Part shown: positions 43,696 to 52,183 of the stretch, in pieces
Layout: every line of letters starts with the position of its first letter
Numbering within the stretch: the stretch's first letter is position 1
Assembly: GCA_041678005.1 (NCBI GenBank)
Contig: JBAYOW010000009.1
Span: 8,653 to 72,652, forward strand
Direction of reading: 5' to 3'
Source: Sulfurivermis sp041678005
Lineage (GTDB): Bacteria > Pseudomonadota > Gammaproteobacteria > Thiohalomonadales > Thiohalomonadaceae
Length of the DNA: 64,000 nt
The notes under the pieces: generated by a model
The model's database searches: none
What the model was told of the DNA's origin: nothing
The model's input: only the letters and a program-made list of their open reading frames with translations
Position numbers and translations under genes: made by a program

Positions 43696-44553
43696 ATGCA
43701 CATGTTTGAAAATGTGACTGCCTGGCCAGCACCGGCCAAACTCAATCTGTTTTTACACATTATTGGTCGTCGCAGCGACGGATTCCATCTGTTGCAGACG
43801 GTGTTTCAGTTTCTCGACTACGGCGATCGCCTGCAATTTGCCGTGCGTGAGGATGGTAAAATTCAGCGTCAGACAGATTTGCCAGGCGTCACGGTAGAGA
43901 GCGATTTAGTGGTGCGCGCCGCACATTTATTGCAGAGTGTAACCGGCTGCAAGCTTGGCGCTGACATTGCATTGGAGAAAATCTTGCATATGGGCGGCGG
44001 TCTTGGTGGTGGCAGTTCCGATGCTGCGACCACGCTGGTAGCATTGAATGCCTTGTGGCGACAGGGCTTGAGTGAGGCCCAGTTGGCCGAGATTGGTTTG
44101 CAGCTGGGAGCCGATGTGCCGGTATTTGTGCACGGACGGGCGGCCTGGGCCGATGGCGTGGGAGAAAAACTGCAGGCGATCGACTTGCCAGAACCCTGGT
44201 ATTTGGTACTGACACCGCCTATTGCCATTGCGACAGCGGCGGTATTTCAGGCAGCGGAATTGACACGCGATTGCCAGCCCATCACAATATGCGACTTTCT
44301 CGCCGGGATAGGCGGGAATGTTTTTGTGCCGGTGGTGCGGAAACAGTACCCCGCCGTAGCTGAGGCGCTTGACTGGCTAGGTCAATTTTCCCAGGCCAGC
44401 TTGACTGGTACAGGCAGTAGTGTGTTTGCGCCCTTTGCTACTGAGCAGGCGGCGCGTGCAGTAGAAAAACAGCTACCGGCAAGCTGGCGTGGTTTCGTGG
44501 CTCGCGCCCGTAACTGTTCGCCATTGCAGGAGCGTCTGGCCTTAGAGCGCTGA
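43696..44553 (+). CDS. ispE: 4-diphosphocytidyl-2-C-methyl-D-erythritol kinase IspE
   Basis: IspE phosphorylates CDP-methylerythritol in the MEP isoprenoid pathway. The 285-residue GHMP kinase has the N-terminal PAPAKLNLFLHIIGRRSDGF motif and the ATP loop MGGGLGGGSSDAATTL. It starts 6 bp after moeB and precedes tRNA(Gln)-prs, the conserved order. Confidence 0.96.
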   Translation: MHMFENVTAWPAPAKLNLFLHIIGRRSDGFHLLQTVFQFLDYGDRLQFAVREDGKIQRQTDLPGVTVESDLVVRAAHLLQSVTGCKLGADIALEKILHMGGGLGGGSSDAATTLVALNALWRQGLSEAQLAEIGLQLGADVPVFVHGRAAWADGVGEKLQAIDLPEPWYLVLTPPIAIATAAVFQAAELTRDCQPITICDFLAGIGGNVFVPVVRKQYPAVAEALDWLGQFSQASLTGTGSSVFAPFATEQAARAVEKQLPASWRGFVARARNCSPLQERLALER

Positions 44554-44601
44554 TTATGAATTTTATTTTTGGGGCGCTGCGTCAGCGGCGAACCCGCAGG
44601 G

Positions 44602-44653
44602 GCGAGGCTCATGGACGAGCCTCGCAATCCTGGCGCCACTTGCCGCAGGCAAG
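44602..44653. other. Two strong hairpins between ispE and tRNA(Gln)
   Basis: GCGAGGCTC-ATGGAC-GAGCCTCGC (44602-44625) and CTTGCC-GCA-GGCAAG (44639-44653) are perfect stem-loops. A third short one, ATGCCG-TATT-CGGCAT, lies at 44683-44698. None is followed by a long T run, though TTTTTATATATT follows the second. They may end ispE transcription or be processing signals for the tRNA. Confidence 0.45.
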
Positions 44654-44717
44654 CAGTGCGCCGAGGTTTTTATATATTGAACATGCCGTATTCGGCATAT
44701 TGCAGACAGAATTTTAT

Positions 44718-44792
44718 TGGGGCGTCGCCAAGCGGTTAGGCAACGGGTTTTGATCCCGTCATACCCAGGTTCGAATCCTGGCGCCCCAGCCA
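44718..44792 (+). tRNA. tRNA-Gln (anticodon TTG)
   Basis: This 75-base sequence folds as a full cloverleaf. The acceptor TGGGGCG pairs with CGCCCCA (first pair unmatched U-A type as in E. coli tRNA-Gln). The anticodon loop is TTTTGAT with TTG, the T loop is TTCGAAT, and the CCA end is encoded. It lies between ispE and prs, the standard site in gammaproteobacteria. Confidence 0.97.
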
Positions 44793-44885
44793 ATTTACCT
44801 GGTTGCTACAGGCAGCTTACAGATGGCAGGATGGTAGAGTTTTGCCCCCACTCACTTTTCGCAGTGCATCCAAGAGCAAAAATTA

Positions 44886-45842
44886 ATGGCTTCTGAAATG
44901 ATGGTCTTTGCGGGTAGTGCCAATCCGCAATTGGCTCAGGACATAGCTTCCTTTCTTGGTTTGCGGTTGGGTAAGGCCGTCGTCGGGGAATTCAGCGATG
45001 GCGAGATCATGGTGGAAATTCTGGAAAGTGTGCGCGGCAAGGATGTCTTTGTTGTGCAGCCTACCTGCGCGCCAACCAACGATAACCTGATGGAATTGAT
45101 GGTGATGGTGGATGCATTGCGCCGTGCTTCGGCCGGACGCATCACCGCGGTAGTACCTTATTTTGGATATGCACGTCAGGATCGTCGGCCACGCTCGGCG
45201 CGGGTGCCTATCACTGCCAAGGTGGTGGCCAATATGCTTACTGGCGTTGGTGTGAACCGCATGTTGACCGTGGACTTGCATGCTGACCAGATCCAGGGAT
45301 TTTTTGATATCTCAGTGGACAATGTTTACGCCTCGCCTATTTTGCTTGGCGATGCTTGGCGTTGCCAGAATAATTATGCCGAGGATGTGGTGGTGGTTTC
45401 GCCTGACGTTGGTGGTGTGGTGCGGGCACGTGCCTTGGCCAAGCGGCTGGAAGCGGAGCTGGCGATCATCGATAAGCGCAGACCGCGTGCGAATGAGTCA
45501 CGTGTAATGCACATCATCGGCGATGTAGAAAACCGCACCTGTATACTTATTGATGACCTGGTGGATACCGCTGGGACATTGTGCAAGGCGGCCAGTGCCT
45601 TGAAAGAGCAAGGTGCGTCCAAGGTCAAGGCCTATGCCACACATGCTGTACTCTCTGGGCCGGCAGTGAAAAACATAGAAAACTCACAGCTCGATGAATT
45701 GGTAGTGACCGACTCCATCCCCTTAAGGCCAGATGCCAGAGCTTGTGGTCGGATTCGTGTATTGTCCATCGCCGAAATACTGGCGGAGACCATGCGCCGC
45801 ATGAATAACGATGAGTCGGTAAGTTCGCTCTATATGGATTAG
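44886..45842 (+). CDS. prs: Ribose-phosphate pyrophosphokinase Prs
   Basis: Prs makes PRPP from ribose-5-phosphate and ATP, feeding nucleotide, histidine and tryptophan synthesis. The 318-residue protein shows the ATP flexible-loop FGYARQDRRPRSA, VVVSPDVGGVVRARALAKRL and the PRPP loop LIDDLVDTAGT. A GC-rich terminator follows at once. Confidence 0.97.
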   Translation: MASEMMVFAGSANPQLAQDIASFLGLRLGKAVVGEFSDGEIMVEILESVRGKDVFVVQPTCAPTNDNLMELMVMVDALRRASAGRITAVVPYFGYARQDRRPRSARVPITAKVVANMLTGVGVNRMLTVDLHADQIQGFFDISVDNVYASPILLGDAWRCQNNYAEDVVVVSPDVGGVVRARALAKRLEAELAIIDKRRPRANESRVMHIIGDVENRTCILIDDLVDTAGTLCKAASALKEQGASKVKAYATHAVLSGPAVKNIENSQLDELVVTDSIPLRPDARACGRIRVLSIAEILAETMRRMNNDESVSSLYMD

Positions 45843-45880
45843 CAAGAAGGCAAGTCTTGTGGCTTGTCTTTTTACTACTA

Positions 45881-45907
45881 TCCCCCCTGGTCGCGGGGGG
45901 GATTTTT
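45881..45907 (+). terminator. Rho-independent terminator after prs
   Basis: TCCCCCC, a seven-base loop and GGGGGGGA form a stable stem, followed by TTTTT. It separates prs from rplY. Confidence 0.85.
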
Positions 45908-45956
45908 GGGTTCAGCGATAGTCTGAACCATATTGATAACAACCTGGAGTAAACCA

Positions 45957-46598
45957 ATGAAAACTGATTTTGTTCTGGAAGCCAGTCTGCGCAGCGATAT
46001 GGGGAAGGGTGCGAGCCGCCGCCTGCGCCGCGAAGGTAAGGTGCCCGTCATTATATACGGCGCTCATAAGGAAGCTACGCCTCTGACCGTGAATCACAAT
46101 GAGCTGTTTCATCAGCTGGAAAATGAGGTTTTTTATTCGAGCGTGTTGACTATCAAGGTTGATGGCAAGGCCGAGCAGGCTGTCTTAAAAGACCTGCAAC
46201 GCCATCCCCATCGTCAACTCATCCTGCATGCTGATTTTCAGCGTATCAGTGCTGGCGAAAAAATCCGTATGCATGTGCCGCTGCACTTTGTTGGCGGCGA
46301 TGTTTCGCCTGGCGTGAAGATCGGTGGAGGTGTCGTGATTCATGAGGTGAATGAAATCGAGATTTCCTGTCTGCAGAAGGATCTGCCGGACTTCATCGAG
46401 GTCGATCTTTCCGGGTGTGAACTCGGCCAGATCGTCCATATGTCCGATGTAAAACTACCTGCCGGTATCGAGCTGGTAAGCATGTCGCATGGGCATGACC
46501 TGCCGCTCAGTCGCGTACAGACCATGCGTGGTGGCGCCAGTGTCGATGTAGATGAGGCCGCTGAAGGTGAAGGTGAAGGTGAAGGCGAAAAATCCTGA
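45957..46598 (+). CDS. rplY: 50S ribosomal protein L25/CTC family
   Basis: This long (213-residue) L25 variant binds 5S rRNA. The N-terminal L25 domain includes GKGASRRLRREGKVPVIIYG; the second domain is the CTC beta barrel (VHMSDVKLPAGIE). It ends in a Glu-Gly repeat tail encoded by a short GGTGAA-type repeat (about 46564-46593). The ATG at 45957 with TGGAG 8 bases upstream is preferred over 45933. Confidence 0.95.
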   Translation: MKTDFVLEASLRSDMGKGASRRLRREGKVPVIIYGAHKEATPLTVNHNELFHQLENEVFYSSVLTIKVDGKAEQAVLKDLQRHPHRQLILHADFQRISAGEKIRMHVPLHFVGGDVSPGVKIGGGVVIHEVNEIEISCLQKDLPDFIEVDLSGCELGQIVHMSDVKLPAGIELVSMSHGHDLPLSRVQTMRGGASVDVDEAAEGEGEGEGEKS

Positions 46599-46638
46599 TC
46601 TGCTTTTCCGTACTTGAGCCAAGCCGGCGTTTGTCATA

Positions 46639-47211
46639 GTGTCTGTCCAGCTTATTGTTGGTCTCGGTAATCCCGGTACTGAATACGAGCAGACACGGCA
46701 TAACGTCGGCTTTTGGTTTGTCGACGCGCTGGCGCTACATGCTGGTGGTCAGCTCAAGAAAGAAAGTAAATTTCACGGTGAGGCCAGCAAGATAAACCTG
46801 CATGGTCAGGATGTCTGGCTACTCAAGCCACAGACCTTCATGAACCGCAGCGGTCAATCCGTGGCGGCATTGGCGAGATTCTATAAAATCCCCCTGGAAA
46901 ATATCCTCGTCATTCATGACGAGCTGGATCTGCCACCTGGTGTTGCGCGACTCAAGCAAGGCGGCGGCCATGCAGGACACAACGGACTGCGTGATATAGG
47001 CAGTCAGATGGGCGGCAGTAATTTTTTGCGCCTGCGCATCGGCATTGGTCATCCAGGTCGAGCCAGTCAGGTCACCAGCTTTGTCTTGAGCAAGCCATCG
47101 CGAAGTGAGCAGGGATTGGTTGAAGAGGCGATCGACAAGTCCATCGCCGCCATGCCATTGATTATGCAAGGCGAGCTGGAACGTGCCATGCACCAATTGC
47201 ATTCCACTTAA
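46639..47211 (+). CDS. pth: Peptidyl-tRNA hydrolase Pth
   Basis: Pth frees tRNA from prematurely released peptidyl-tRNA. The 190-residue protein begins at a GTG codon. The catalytic histidine and tRNA-binding residues are in LGNPGTEYEQTRHNVGFW, with GGHAGHNGLRDI and the LKPQTFMNRSGQ loop. It is flanked by rplY and ychF in the usual order. Confidence 0.96.
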   Translation: MSVQLIVGLGNPGTEYEQTRHNVGFWFVDALALHAGGQLKKESKFHGEASKINLHGQDVWLLKPQTFMNRSGQSVAALARFYKIPLENILVIHDELDLPPGVARLKQGGGHAGHNGLRDIGSQMGGSNFLRLRIGIGHPGRASQVTSFVLSKPSRSEQGLVEEAIDKSIAAMPLIMQGELERAMHQLHST

Positions 47212-47212
47212 A

Positions 47213-47258
47213 AATGACAAACGACACGGAATCAAGCTCGTGTCAGTCATTGTTGTTT
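47213..47258 (+). terminator. Possible terminator between pth and ychF
   Basis: AATGAC and GACACG (47213-47228) pair with CGTGTC and GTCATT (47239-47251) in an interrupted stem, followed by GTTGTTTG. The weak T run makes this tentative. Confidence 0.4.
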
Positions 47259-47290
47259 GCCACTTGTAACTGCCACCTGGAACTATTGCT

Positions 47291-48382
47291 ATGGGATTCA
47301 AATGCGGTATCGTCGGTTTGCCCAATGTTGGTAAATCCACACTTTTCAATGCCCTGACCAAGGCCGGTATCGAAGCGGCCAACTACCCCTTCTGTACCAT
47401 TGAACCCAATGTTGGCATCGTGCCCGTGCCAGACCAGCGCATGGACAGCCTGGCCGAGATCGTCAAACCACAACGCGTGCTGCCGACCACCATGGAATTT
47501 GTAGATATCGCCGGATTGGTCGCTGGCGCTTCCAGGGGTGAGGGTTTGGGCAACCAGTTTCTTGCCAACATTCGCGAGACCGATGCCATTGCCCATGTCG
47601 TGCGCTGCTTCGACGATGGCAATGTCGTGCATGTAGCTGGCCGCATCAGTCCGCTCGACGATATCGAAATCATCAATACCGAGCTTGCCCTGGCAGATAT
47701 GGACTCAGTAGAAAAAGGACTGCTGCGGGTGATGAAGGTCGCCAAGAGTGGCGACAAAGAAGCCAAGGCCAAACAGGCTGTGCTGGAAAAGGTCAAGGTC
47801 CAACTTGATGAGGCCAAGGCCGTGCGCACTATGGGCTTAAGCAAGGACGAGCTGGCCATGCTCTATGACCTGCATCTGCTAACCATCAAGCCAACCATGT
47901 ATATCGCCAACGTTGCCGAAGACGGTTTTGACAACAACCCGCATCTTGATGCTGTACGTCAATATGCCGAGGCCGAAGGCGCGATCGTCGTGCCGGTTTG
48001 TGCTGCCATAGAAGCAGAACTTATAGAATTGGATGATGAAGAAAAACAGGTCTTCCTCAACGAAATGGGCCTGGAAGAACCCGGCCTAAACCGCGTCATC
48101 CGTGCTGGCTACACCCTGCTTGGCCTGCAAACCTATTTCACCGCCGGAGTAAAGGAAGTCCGTGCCTGGGCCGTCTCCATTGGCGCCACTGCCCCACAAG
48201 CGGCAGGCGTCATCCATACCGACTTCGAAAAAGGCTTTATCCGTGCCGAGGCTATCGCCTATGACGACTTCATCGCCCACAAGGGCGAAGCAGGCGCTAA
48301 GGAAGCCGGTAAATGGCGGCTGGAAGGCAAGGAATATATCGTCAAGGACGGTGATGTCATGCACTTTAGATTCAACGTCTAA
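47291..48382 (+). CDS. ychF: Redox-regulated ATPase YchF (OLA1 family)
   Basis: YchF is an Obg-related P-loop protein that prefers ATP, binds ribosomes and is linked to oxidative stress. The 363-residue protein has GLPNVGKSTLFNALTKAG (G1), DIAGLVAGASRGEGLGNQFL (G3), and TMYIANVAED in place of the GTP-specific NKxD, which explains the ATP preference. A C-terminal TGS domain ends it. It is the conserved neighbour of pth. Confidence 0.96.
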   Translation: MGFKCGIVGLPNVGKSTLFNALTKAGIEAANYPFCTIEPNVGIVPVPDQRMDSLAEIVKPQRVLPTTMEFVDIAGLVAGASRGEGLGNQFLANIRETDAIAHVVRCFDDGNVVHVAGRISPLDDIEIINTELALADMDSVEKGLLRVMKVAKSGDKEAKAKQAVLEKVKVQLDEAKAVRTMGLSKDELAMLYDLHLLTIKPTMYIANVAEDGFDNNPHLDAVRQYAEAEGAIVVPVCAAIEAELIELDDEEKQVFLNEMGLEEPGLNRVIRAGYTLLGLQTYFTAGVKEVRAWAVSIGATAPQAAGVIHTDFEKGFIRAEAIAYDDFIAHKGEAGAKEAGKWRLEGKEYIVKDGDVMHFRFNV

Positions 48383-48449
48383 ATTTAAGCAAATCATTGT
48401 AACGGCACCGAAGCCAGATTTTCTCTTACGTCCTGGTGAAATATACGGA

Positions 48450-48905
48450 TTAAATAAACCCCTGCTGGCGCCAGGCTTCATAGAGAATAACGGCTGCAGC
48501 ATTGGCGAGGTTGAGACTGCGACTGGTCGTGCGCATGGGGATACGCAGCCGCTGCTCGGTTGGCAGACTTTCAATGATAATTTGCGGCAGCCCTTGGCTT
48601 TCGCTGCCAAACAGCAGCACATCCTCGTCCTGAAAACGCGCATCCGTATAGGATTGTTGGCTTCGTGTCGTACAGGCAAAAATGCGTTTCGGTTGTATTG
48701 CCCGGAAAAAATCTGCGTATGTGTTGTGCACTTGCACGCTGGCATACTCATGATAGTCCAGCCCTGCCCGGCGCAGCTGCTTGTCATCAAGGGCAAATCC
48801 CAGTGGCTTGATTAGATGCAGTTGTGTGCCGGTGTTGGCGCACAGGCGAATGATGTTGCCGGTATTGGGTGGGATTTCAGGCTGGTAGAGGGCTATGTGT
48901 AGCAT
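48450..48905 (-). CDS. trmL: tRNA (cytidine/uridine-34-2'-O)-methyltransferase TrmL
   Basis: This small SPOUT methyltransferase modifies the wobble base of some leucine tRNAs. The 151-residue protein has QPEIPPNTGNIIRLCANTG at the N-terminus, LLFGSESQGLP, and the knot motif RIPMRTTSRSLNLANA. It converges on ychF across 67 bp and lies 19 bp downstream of the pyrD gene on the same strand. Confidence 0.94.
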   Translation of the reverse strand: MLHIALYQPEIPPNTGNIIRLCANTGTQLHLIKPLGFALDDKQLRRAGLDYHEYASVQVHNTYADFFRAIQPKRIFACTTRSQQSYTDARFQDEDVLLFGSESQGLPQIIIESLPTEQRLRIPMRTTSRSLNLANAAAVILYEAWRQQGFI

Positions 48906-48924
48906 GACGCGGTCATGACCGCTG

Positions 48925-49905
48925 TTATTTTGCTGTTGTACAGCAGCTGTGCCGTTGTGGCGGTGTGTTGAGGCTTAAGGTACCGGTCAACTGCGCGATA
49001 CTGCTTAGCTTGTGACGTTTGAGATAAGCGGCAATGCCAGCATTGATCTTGCCGCACACCAGTGGATCGTAAAATAAGGCGGTGCCGACACCGACCGCGC
49101 TGGCTCCGGCAATGATGAACTCTAGTGCATCCTCGGCCGTGGTGATGCCGCCCTGGCCAATGATCGGGATGCCGTGGTCACGGCTGACCTGATAGACCTG
49201 CTGGGTGCGCAACAGTGCTACTGGCTTGATCGCAGGTCCTGATAAACCGCCCTGATTGTTGCCCAAAATTGGTGTGCGGCTTTCAATATCTATCGCCATA
49301 CCCATCAGGGTATTGATGACGGCAAAGGCATCAGTACCGGCCTCGATGCAGCCACGGGCATTGGCGGCGATATCGGTTTGATTGGGCGAGAGCTTGGTGA
49401 TCAGCGGCTTGTTGGTAGCTTTGCGTACTACTTCTACAACCTTGGCCGACATCGACGGATCGTTGCCAAAGGCGGCACCGCCAGCTTGCACGTTTGGACA
49501 GGAGATGTTGATCTCGATGGCATCGATGGGCGAGTCATCGAAGATGCGTGCGACCTCGGCATATTCTTCTACGGTGGAGCCAGAGATATTGGCGATGAAG
49601 CGGGTTTCGTTGAAATTCAGCGTTGGCAAGATTGTGTCAACAACGTAACGCGCACCAGGGTTTTGCAACCCTATGGCATTCAGCATCCCCTGCGGTGTTT
49701 CATAGACCCGATGCGGCGAGTTGCCCAGACGCGGCTCCAGGGTGGTGCCTTTGAGACAGACTGCACCGGCCTCACGGTTGGAGAAACCCTGCACCCGTGT
49801 GTATTCCTCGCCAAAGCCGACACAGCCGGAGAGCAGCACCAATGGTGTGTTGAAAGACAAGCCACAAAAATCCACGGCAAGCAGGTTTTTATTTTCCTTG
49901 GACAT
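48925..49905 (-). CDS. pyrD: Class 1 dihydroorotate dehydrogenase
   Basis: This 326-residue TIM-barrel flavoprotein oxidises dihydroorotate to orotate. The catalytic base is the cysteine in INISCPNVQAGG (a class 1 trait; class 2 uses serine). The FMN site includes GLSGPAIKPVALL and GQGGITTAEDALEFI. It resembles the PyrDB type, which works with PyrK, but no pyrK is adjacent. The start at 49905 gives MSKENKNLLAVDFCG; 49929 is an alternative. Confidence 0.9.
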   Translation of the reverse strand: MSKENKNLLAVDFCGLSFNTPLVLLSGCVGFGEEYTRVQGFSNREAGAVCLKGTTLEPRLGNSPHRVYETPQGMLNAIGLQNPGARYVVDTILPTLNFNETRFIANISGSTVEEYAEVARIFDDSPIDAIEINISCPNVQAGGAAFGNDPSMSAKVVEVVRKATNKPLITKLSPNQTDIAANARGCIEAGTDAFAVINTLMGMAIDIESRTPILGNNQGGLSGPAIKPVALLRTQQVYQVSRDHGIPIIGQGGITTAEDALEFIIAGASAVGVGTALFYDPLVCGKINAGIAAYLKRHKLSSIAQLTGTLSLNTPPQRHSCCTTAK

Positions 49906-49964
49906 ATTTTTCCATACTGAGCGATGCAAAATTAAGCGCAGCTCTTATTGTGACAGAGTCCGGC

Positions 49965-51326
49965 CTATTGCAACAGAATGAAAAGTGCCCCTTCACGTCG
50001 TTGCACATTCAACAGCAGGGCTGTGGATCTGGCCTGGGCAATTTCAGTCAACCTGGTTAGGTTATCTATATCCTGTCGATTGGCCTGGACGATGACATCA
50101 TTATCGCGCAAGCCCGCACGCCAGGCGGAGCTGCCTGGCTCTACATCCAGCACCAGTGCGCCTTTGATCTTGCCATACAGCGGCATGCCCTCGGTGATTT
50201 CGCCAATCACGCTGCCACCCAGGCTTGGGTGCAGTTTGTTGCCATCGATAACCGTTAGCTTTGGCTGCTCTACCACTGCATGTAACAGGTGGGATTTGCC
50301 ATTGCGCATAATTTTCATCTCGACCTTCTGTGATACGCGCAACATGCCAATGATATTGCGTACATCTGCTGCATAGCGCACCGGCCGGTTATTGATATGG
50401 GTGATGATGTCGCCACTTTTGAGGCCGGCCTTGTCGGCAGGCGATCCTTGTGTGACCTGGGTGACGACTGCACCACGTTGCGCGGCCAGGCCAAAGGCCT
50501 GGGCGAGTTCCGGTGTCAGATCCTGCGCCTGCGCACCCAGCACGTCACGGCGCACCTCGCCGTGTTCGATTAGCTGTTGCATGATCTCTCTGACCATATT
50601 GCCTGGGATAGCAAAGCCGATGCCGACATTACCGCCACTTTGCGAGCGGATAGCGGTATTGATGCCGACCAGTTCACCGCGCAGATTGACCAGCGCCCCG
50701 CCAGAATTACCAGGATTGATGGATGCATCGGTCTGAATGAAATCTTCATAGCCCTCGATACCAAGGCCGGAGCGACCGACGGCGCTGACTATACCCGAGG
50801 TCACAGTCTGACCCAGTCCGAACGGGTTGCCTATGGCAACGACAAAGTCGCCTACGCGCATGCGATCCGAATCGGTCGTGGTGACTGCATGCAGTCCTTC
50901 GGCAGCAATCTTGATCACGGCCACGTCAGTTTCCTCATCGCTACCCACCAGCTCAGCCTGCAGGGTGCGGCCATCGGCCAGGTTGACCGAGATCTCGTGC
51001 GCACCCGCAATAACGTGATGATTGGTGACGATATAACCTTTGGCGGCATCCATTACCACACCCGAGCCCAGGCTTTGAGCGATGCGCTCGCGCGGCTGTT
51101 CCGGCACATTGAAAAAGTGCCGGAAATAGGGATCGGAGAGCAAGGGGTTTTGCCGCACCGGGATCCGCGTACGGGTAAAGATATTTACCACAGCGGGCAC
51201 GGTCTGCTCCAGCATGGGCGCCAGACTAGGCAGGGTATTACCCTGGCCATCAGCAAGAGGCAGGGCGGCCTGGGCAGGCAGACAAACAGTGAACGCCAGT
51301 AGCAGGGCAAGGAGGTATTTGGGCAT
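49965..51326 (-). CDS. degQ: Periplasmic serine endoprotease DegQ/DegP-type (Do family)
   Basis: This 453-residue trypsin-like protease has a signal peptide (MPKYLLALLLAFTVCLPAQA). Its catalytic triad is His in NHHVIAG, Asp in ETDVAVIKI and Ser in NPGNSGGALV. Two PDZ domains follow (AGLKSGDIITHINN and AGLRDNDVIVQANR). It acts in periplasmic protein quality control. The open frame continues upstream to 51704 through hsp20, but the signal peptide fixes the start at 51326. Standing next to hsp20 fits a shared stress role. Confidence 0.93.
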   Translation of the reverse strand: MPKYLLALLLAFTVCLPAQAALPLADGQGNTLPSLAPMLEQTVPAVVNIFTRTRIPVRQNPLLSDPYFRHFFNVPEQPRERIAQSLGSGVVMDAAKGYIVTNHHVIAGAHEISVNLADGRTLQAELVGSDEETDVAVIKIAAEGLHAVTTTDSDRMRVGDFVVAIGNPFGLGQTVTSGIVSAVGRSGLGIEGYEDFIQTDASINPGNSGGALVNLRGELVGINTAIRSQSGGNVGIGFAIPGNMVREIMQQLIEHGEVRRDVLGAQAQDLTPELAQAFGLAAQRGAVVTQVTQGSPADKAGLKSGDIITHINNRPVRYAADVRNIIGMLRVSQKVEMKIMRNGKSHLLHAVVEQPKLTVIDGNKLHPSLGGSVIGEITEGMPLYGKIKGALVLDVEPGSSAWRAGLRDNDVIVQANRQDIDNLTRLTEIAQARSTALLLNVQRREGALFILLQ

Positions 51327-51363
51327 GCCGATTCTCGGTAGTGTTAAATAGACATGGGTAATG

Positions 51364-51396
51364 ACAAACTCTCCCGAGGATGAGTTCCCCGGGAGA
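51364..51396 (-). terminator. Hairpin terminator after hsp20
   Basis: TCTCCCG (51370-51376) and CGGGAGA (51390-51396) form a stem; on the minus strand it is followed by GTTTGTC. The short T run makes read-through into degQ likely. Confidence 0.5.
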
Positions 51397-51420
51397 ATTA
51401 TGAGGGACGATGGTCTTAGC

Positions 51421-51852
51421 TCAGCCTTCGACGGCAATCTTGCGCGGCTGTAGCTTTTCGTGTTTGGGCACACGCACTTCCAGCACGCCATTGCTGTTCT
51501 TGGCGGTGATCTTTTCTGTATCGGCTGTGTCGGGCAGGCTGAAGCGGCGGAAGAAGCTGCCGTAGACGCGCTCCACGCGCTTGTAGCCTTCACGCTCTTC
51601 CTTTTTCTCGGATTCGCGCTCGCCCTTAATGACCAACATGCCATTTTCCGCGTGTACTTCGATGAGTGATGGGTCAACGCCAGGCACGTCGGCACGGATG
51701 ACAAAGCAGTCGCCTTCTTCCTTGATGTCCACAGCCGGCACCCAATCGGCTGCCGTGCTCACATTGCCTTCTTCGCGCCCTTCCTGACCGCGATCCAGCT
51801 CACGGCGTAGTTGATCGAGCAAGCCCCAGGGATTGTAATGTACTAAGCTCAT
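51421..51852 (-). CDS. Small heat-shock protein, Hsp20 family
   Basis: This 143-residue alpha-crystallin-domain chaperone binds unfolding proteins. The domain runs about 40-140 (AVDIKEEGDCFVIRADVPGV; GVLEVRVPKHEKLQPRKI), with VERVYGSFFRRFSLP typical of bacterial class A. The ATG at 51852 has AAGGAG 8 bases upstream. A near-consensus sigma-32 promoter stands upstream (51895-51923). degQ follows on the same strand. Confidence 0.94.
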   Translation of the reverse strand: MSLVHYNPWGLLDQLRRELDRGQEGREEGNVSTAADWVPAVDIKEEGDCFVIRADVPGVDPSLIEVHAENGMLVIKGERESEKKEEREGYKRVERVYGSFFRRFSLPDTADTEKITAKNSNGVLEVRVPKHEKLQPRKIAVEG

Positions 51853-51894
51853 AAATAGTTCTCCTTCAAGTTCAGATGTGTCTGTTTGAAGCAA

Positions 51895-51923
51895 ATATGG
51901 GCTCCGGTAAGCGGCAGTTCAAG
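51895..51923 (-). promoter_or_regulatory. Sigma-32 heat-shock promoter of hsp20
   Basis: On the minus strand CTTGAA is followed after 15 bases by GCCCATAT, nearly the consensus CTTGAA-N13-15-CCCCATNT. It lies about 45 bases before the hsp20 start. Confidence 0.8.
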
Positions 51924-51966
51924 GGCTATTCGAGTGAAAACAGGTGTTTTTTCACATATAATCAAA

Positions 51967-51982
51967 ACACCACATATTGTGT
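51967..51982. promoter_or_regulatory. Distal NrdR-box-like site
   Basis: ACACCACATATTGTGT closely matches the NrdR repressor consensus (acaCwAtATaTwGtgt). It shares its core CATATTGTGTT with the site at 52110-52125. NrdR usually binds paired boxes about 31 bp apart; here the spacing is 143 bp. Confidence 0.6.
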
Positions 51983-52071
51983 TTATGTTGCATATCTGTT
52001 TTTCTTCAGTAAGCCTATGATTTTATAACAAAATATCGTAACCAGTTGTTTTTCCTGTAATTAAATTATAT

Positions 52072-52125
52072 TTGACAGCTTGCGTCAGCTTCCCTACCCT
52101 GTTCAACCATAACAACATATTGTGT
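52072..52125 (+). promoter_or_regulatory. nrdJ promoter with proximal NrdR box
   Basis: TTGACA (52072-52077) is followed after 17 bases by TACCCT (52095-52100), a strong -35 with a weak -10. The NrdR-like box at 52110-52125 (TAACAACATATTGTGT) would lie just after the start of transcription. This fits repression by NrdR when dATP or ATP levels signal sufficient dNTPs. Confidence 0.6.
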
Positions 52126-52131
52126 TGGCTA

Positions 52132-52183
52132 AATTCAGTCTTGCGGCTACAGTTGGATAGAGATTACTGAATTAAAGCCGCAA
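52132..52183 (+). ncRNA. Structured nrdJ leader with interleaved inverted repeats
   Basis: AATTCAGT (52132-52139) is the exact complement of ACTGAATT (52166-52173), and TTGCGGCT (52141-52148) of AGCCGCAA (52176-52183). The arms interleave (A-B-A'-B'), so the two 8-bp helices form a pseudoknot or exclude each other. The last arm ends 15 bases before the AAGGAG (52199-52204) of nrdJ. It does not look like the cobalamin riboswitch. I recall a published 'nrdJ RNA motif' but cannot test the match here. Confidence 0.55.

Noticed and set aside
51327..51704. N-terminal extension of degQ through hsp20
   Set aside because: The extension is out-of-frame hsp20 sequence. A clear signal peptide begins at 51326.
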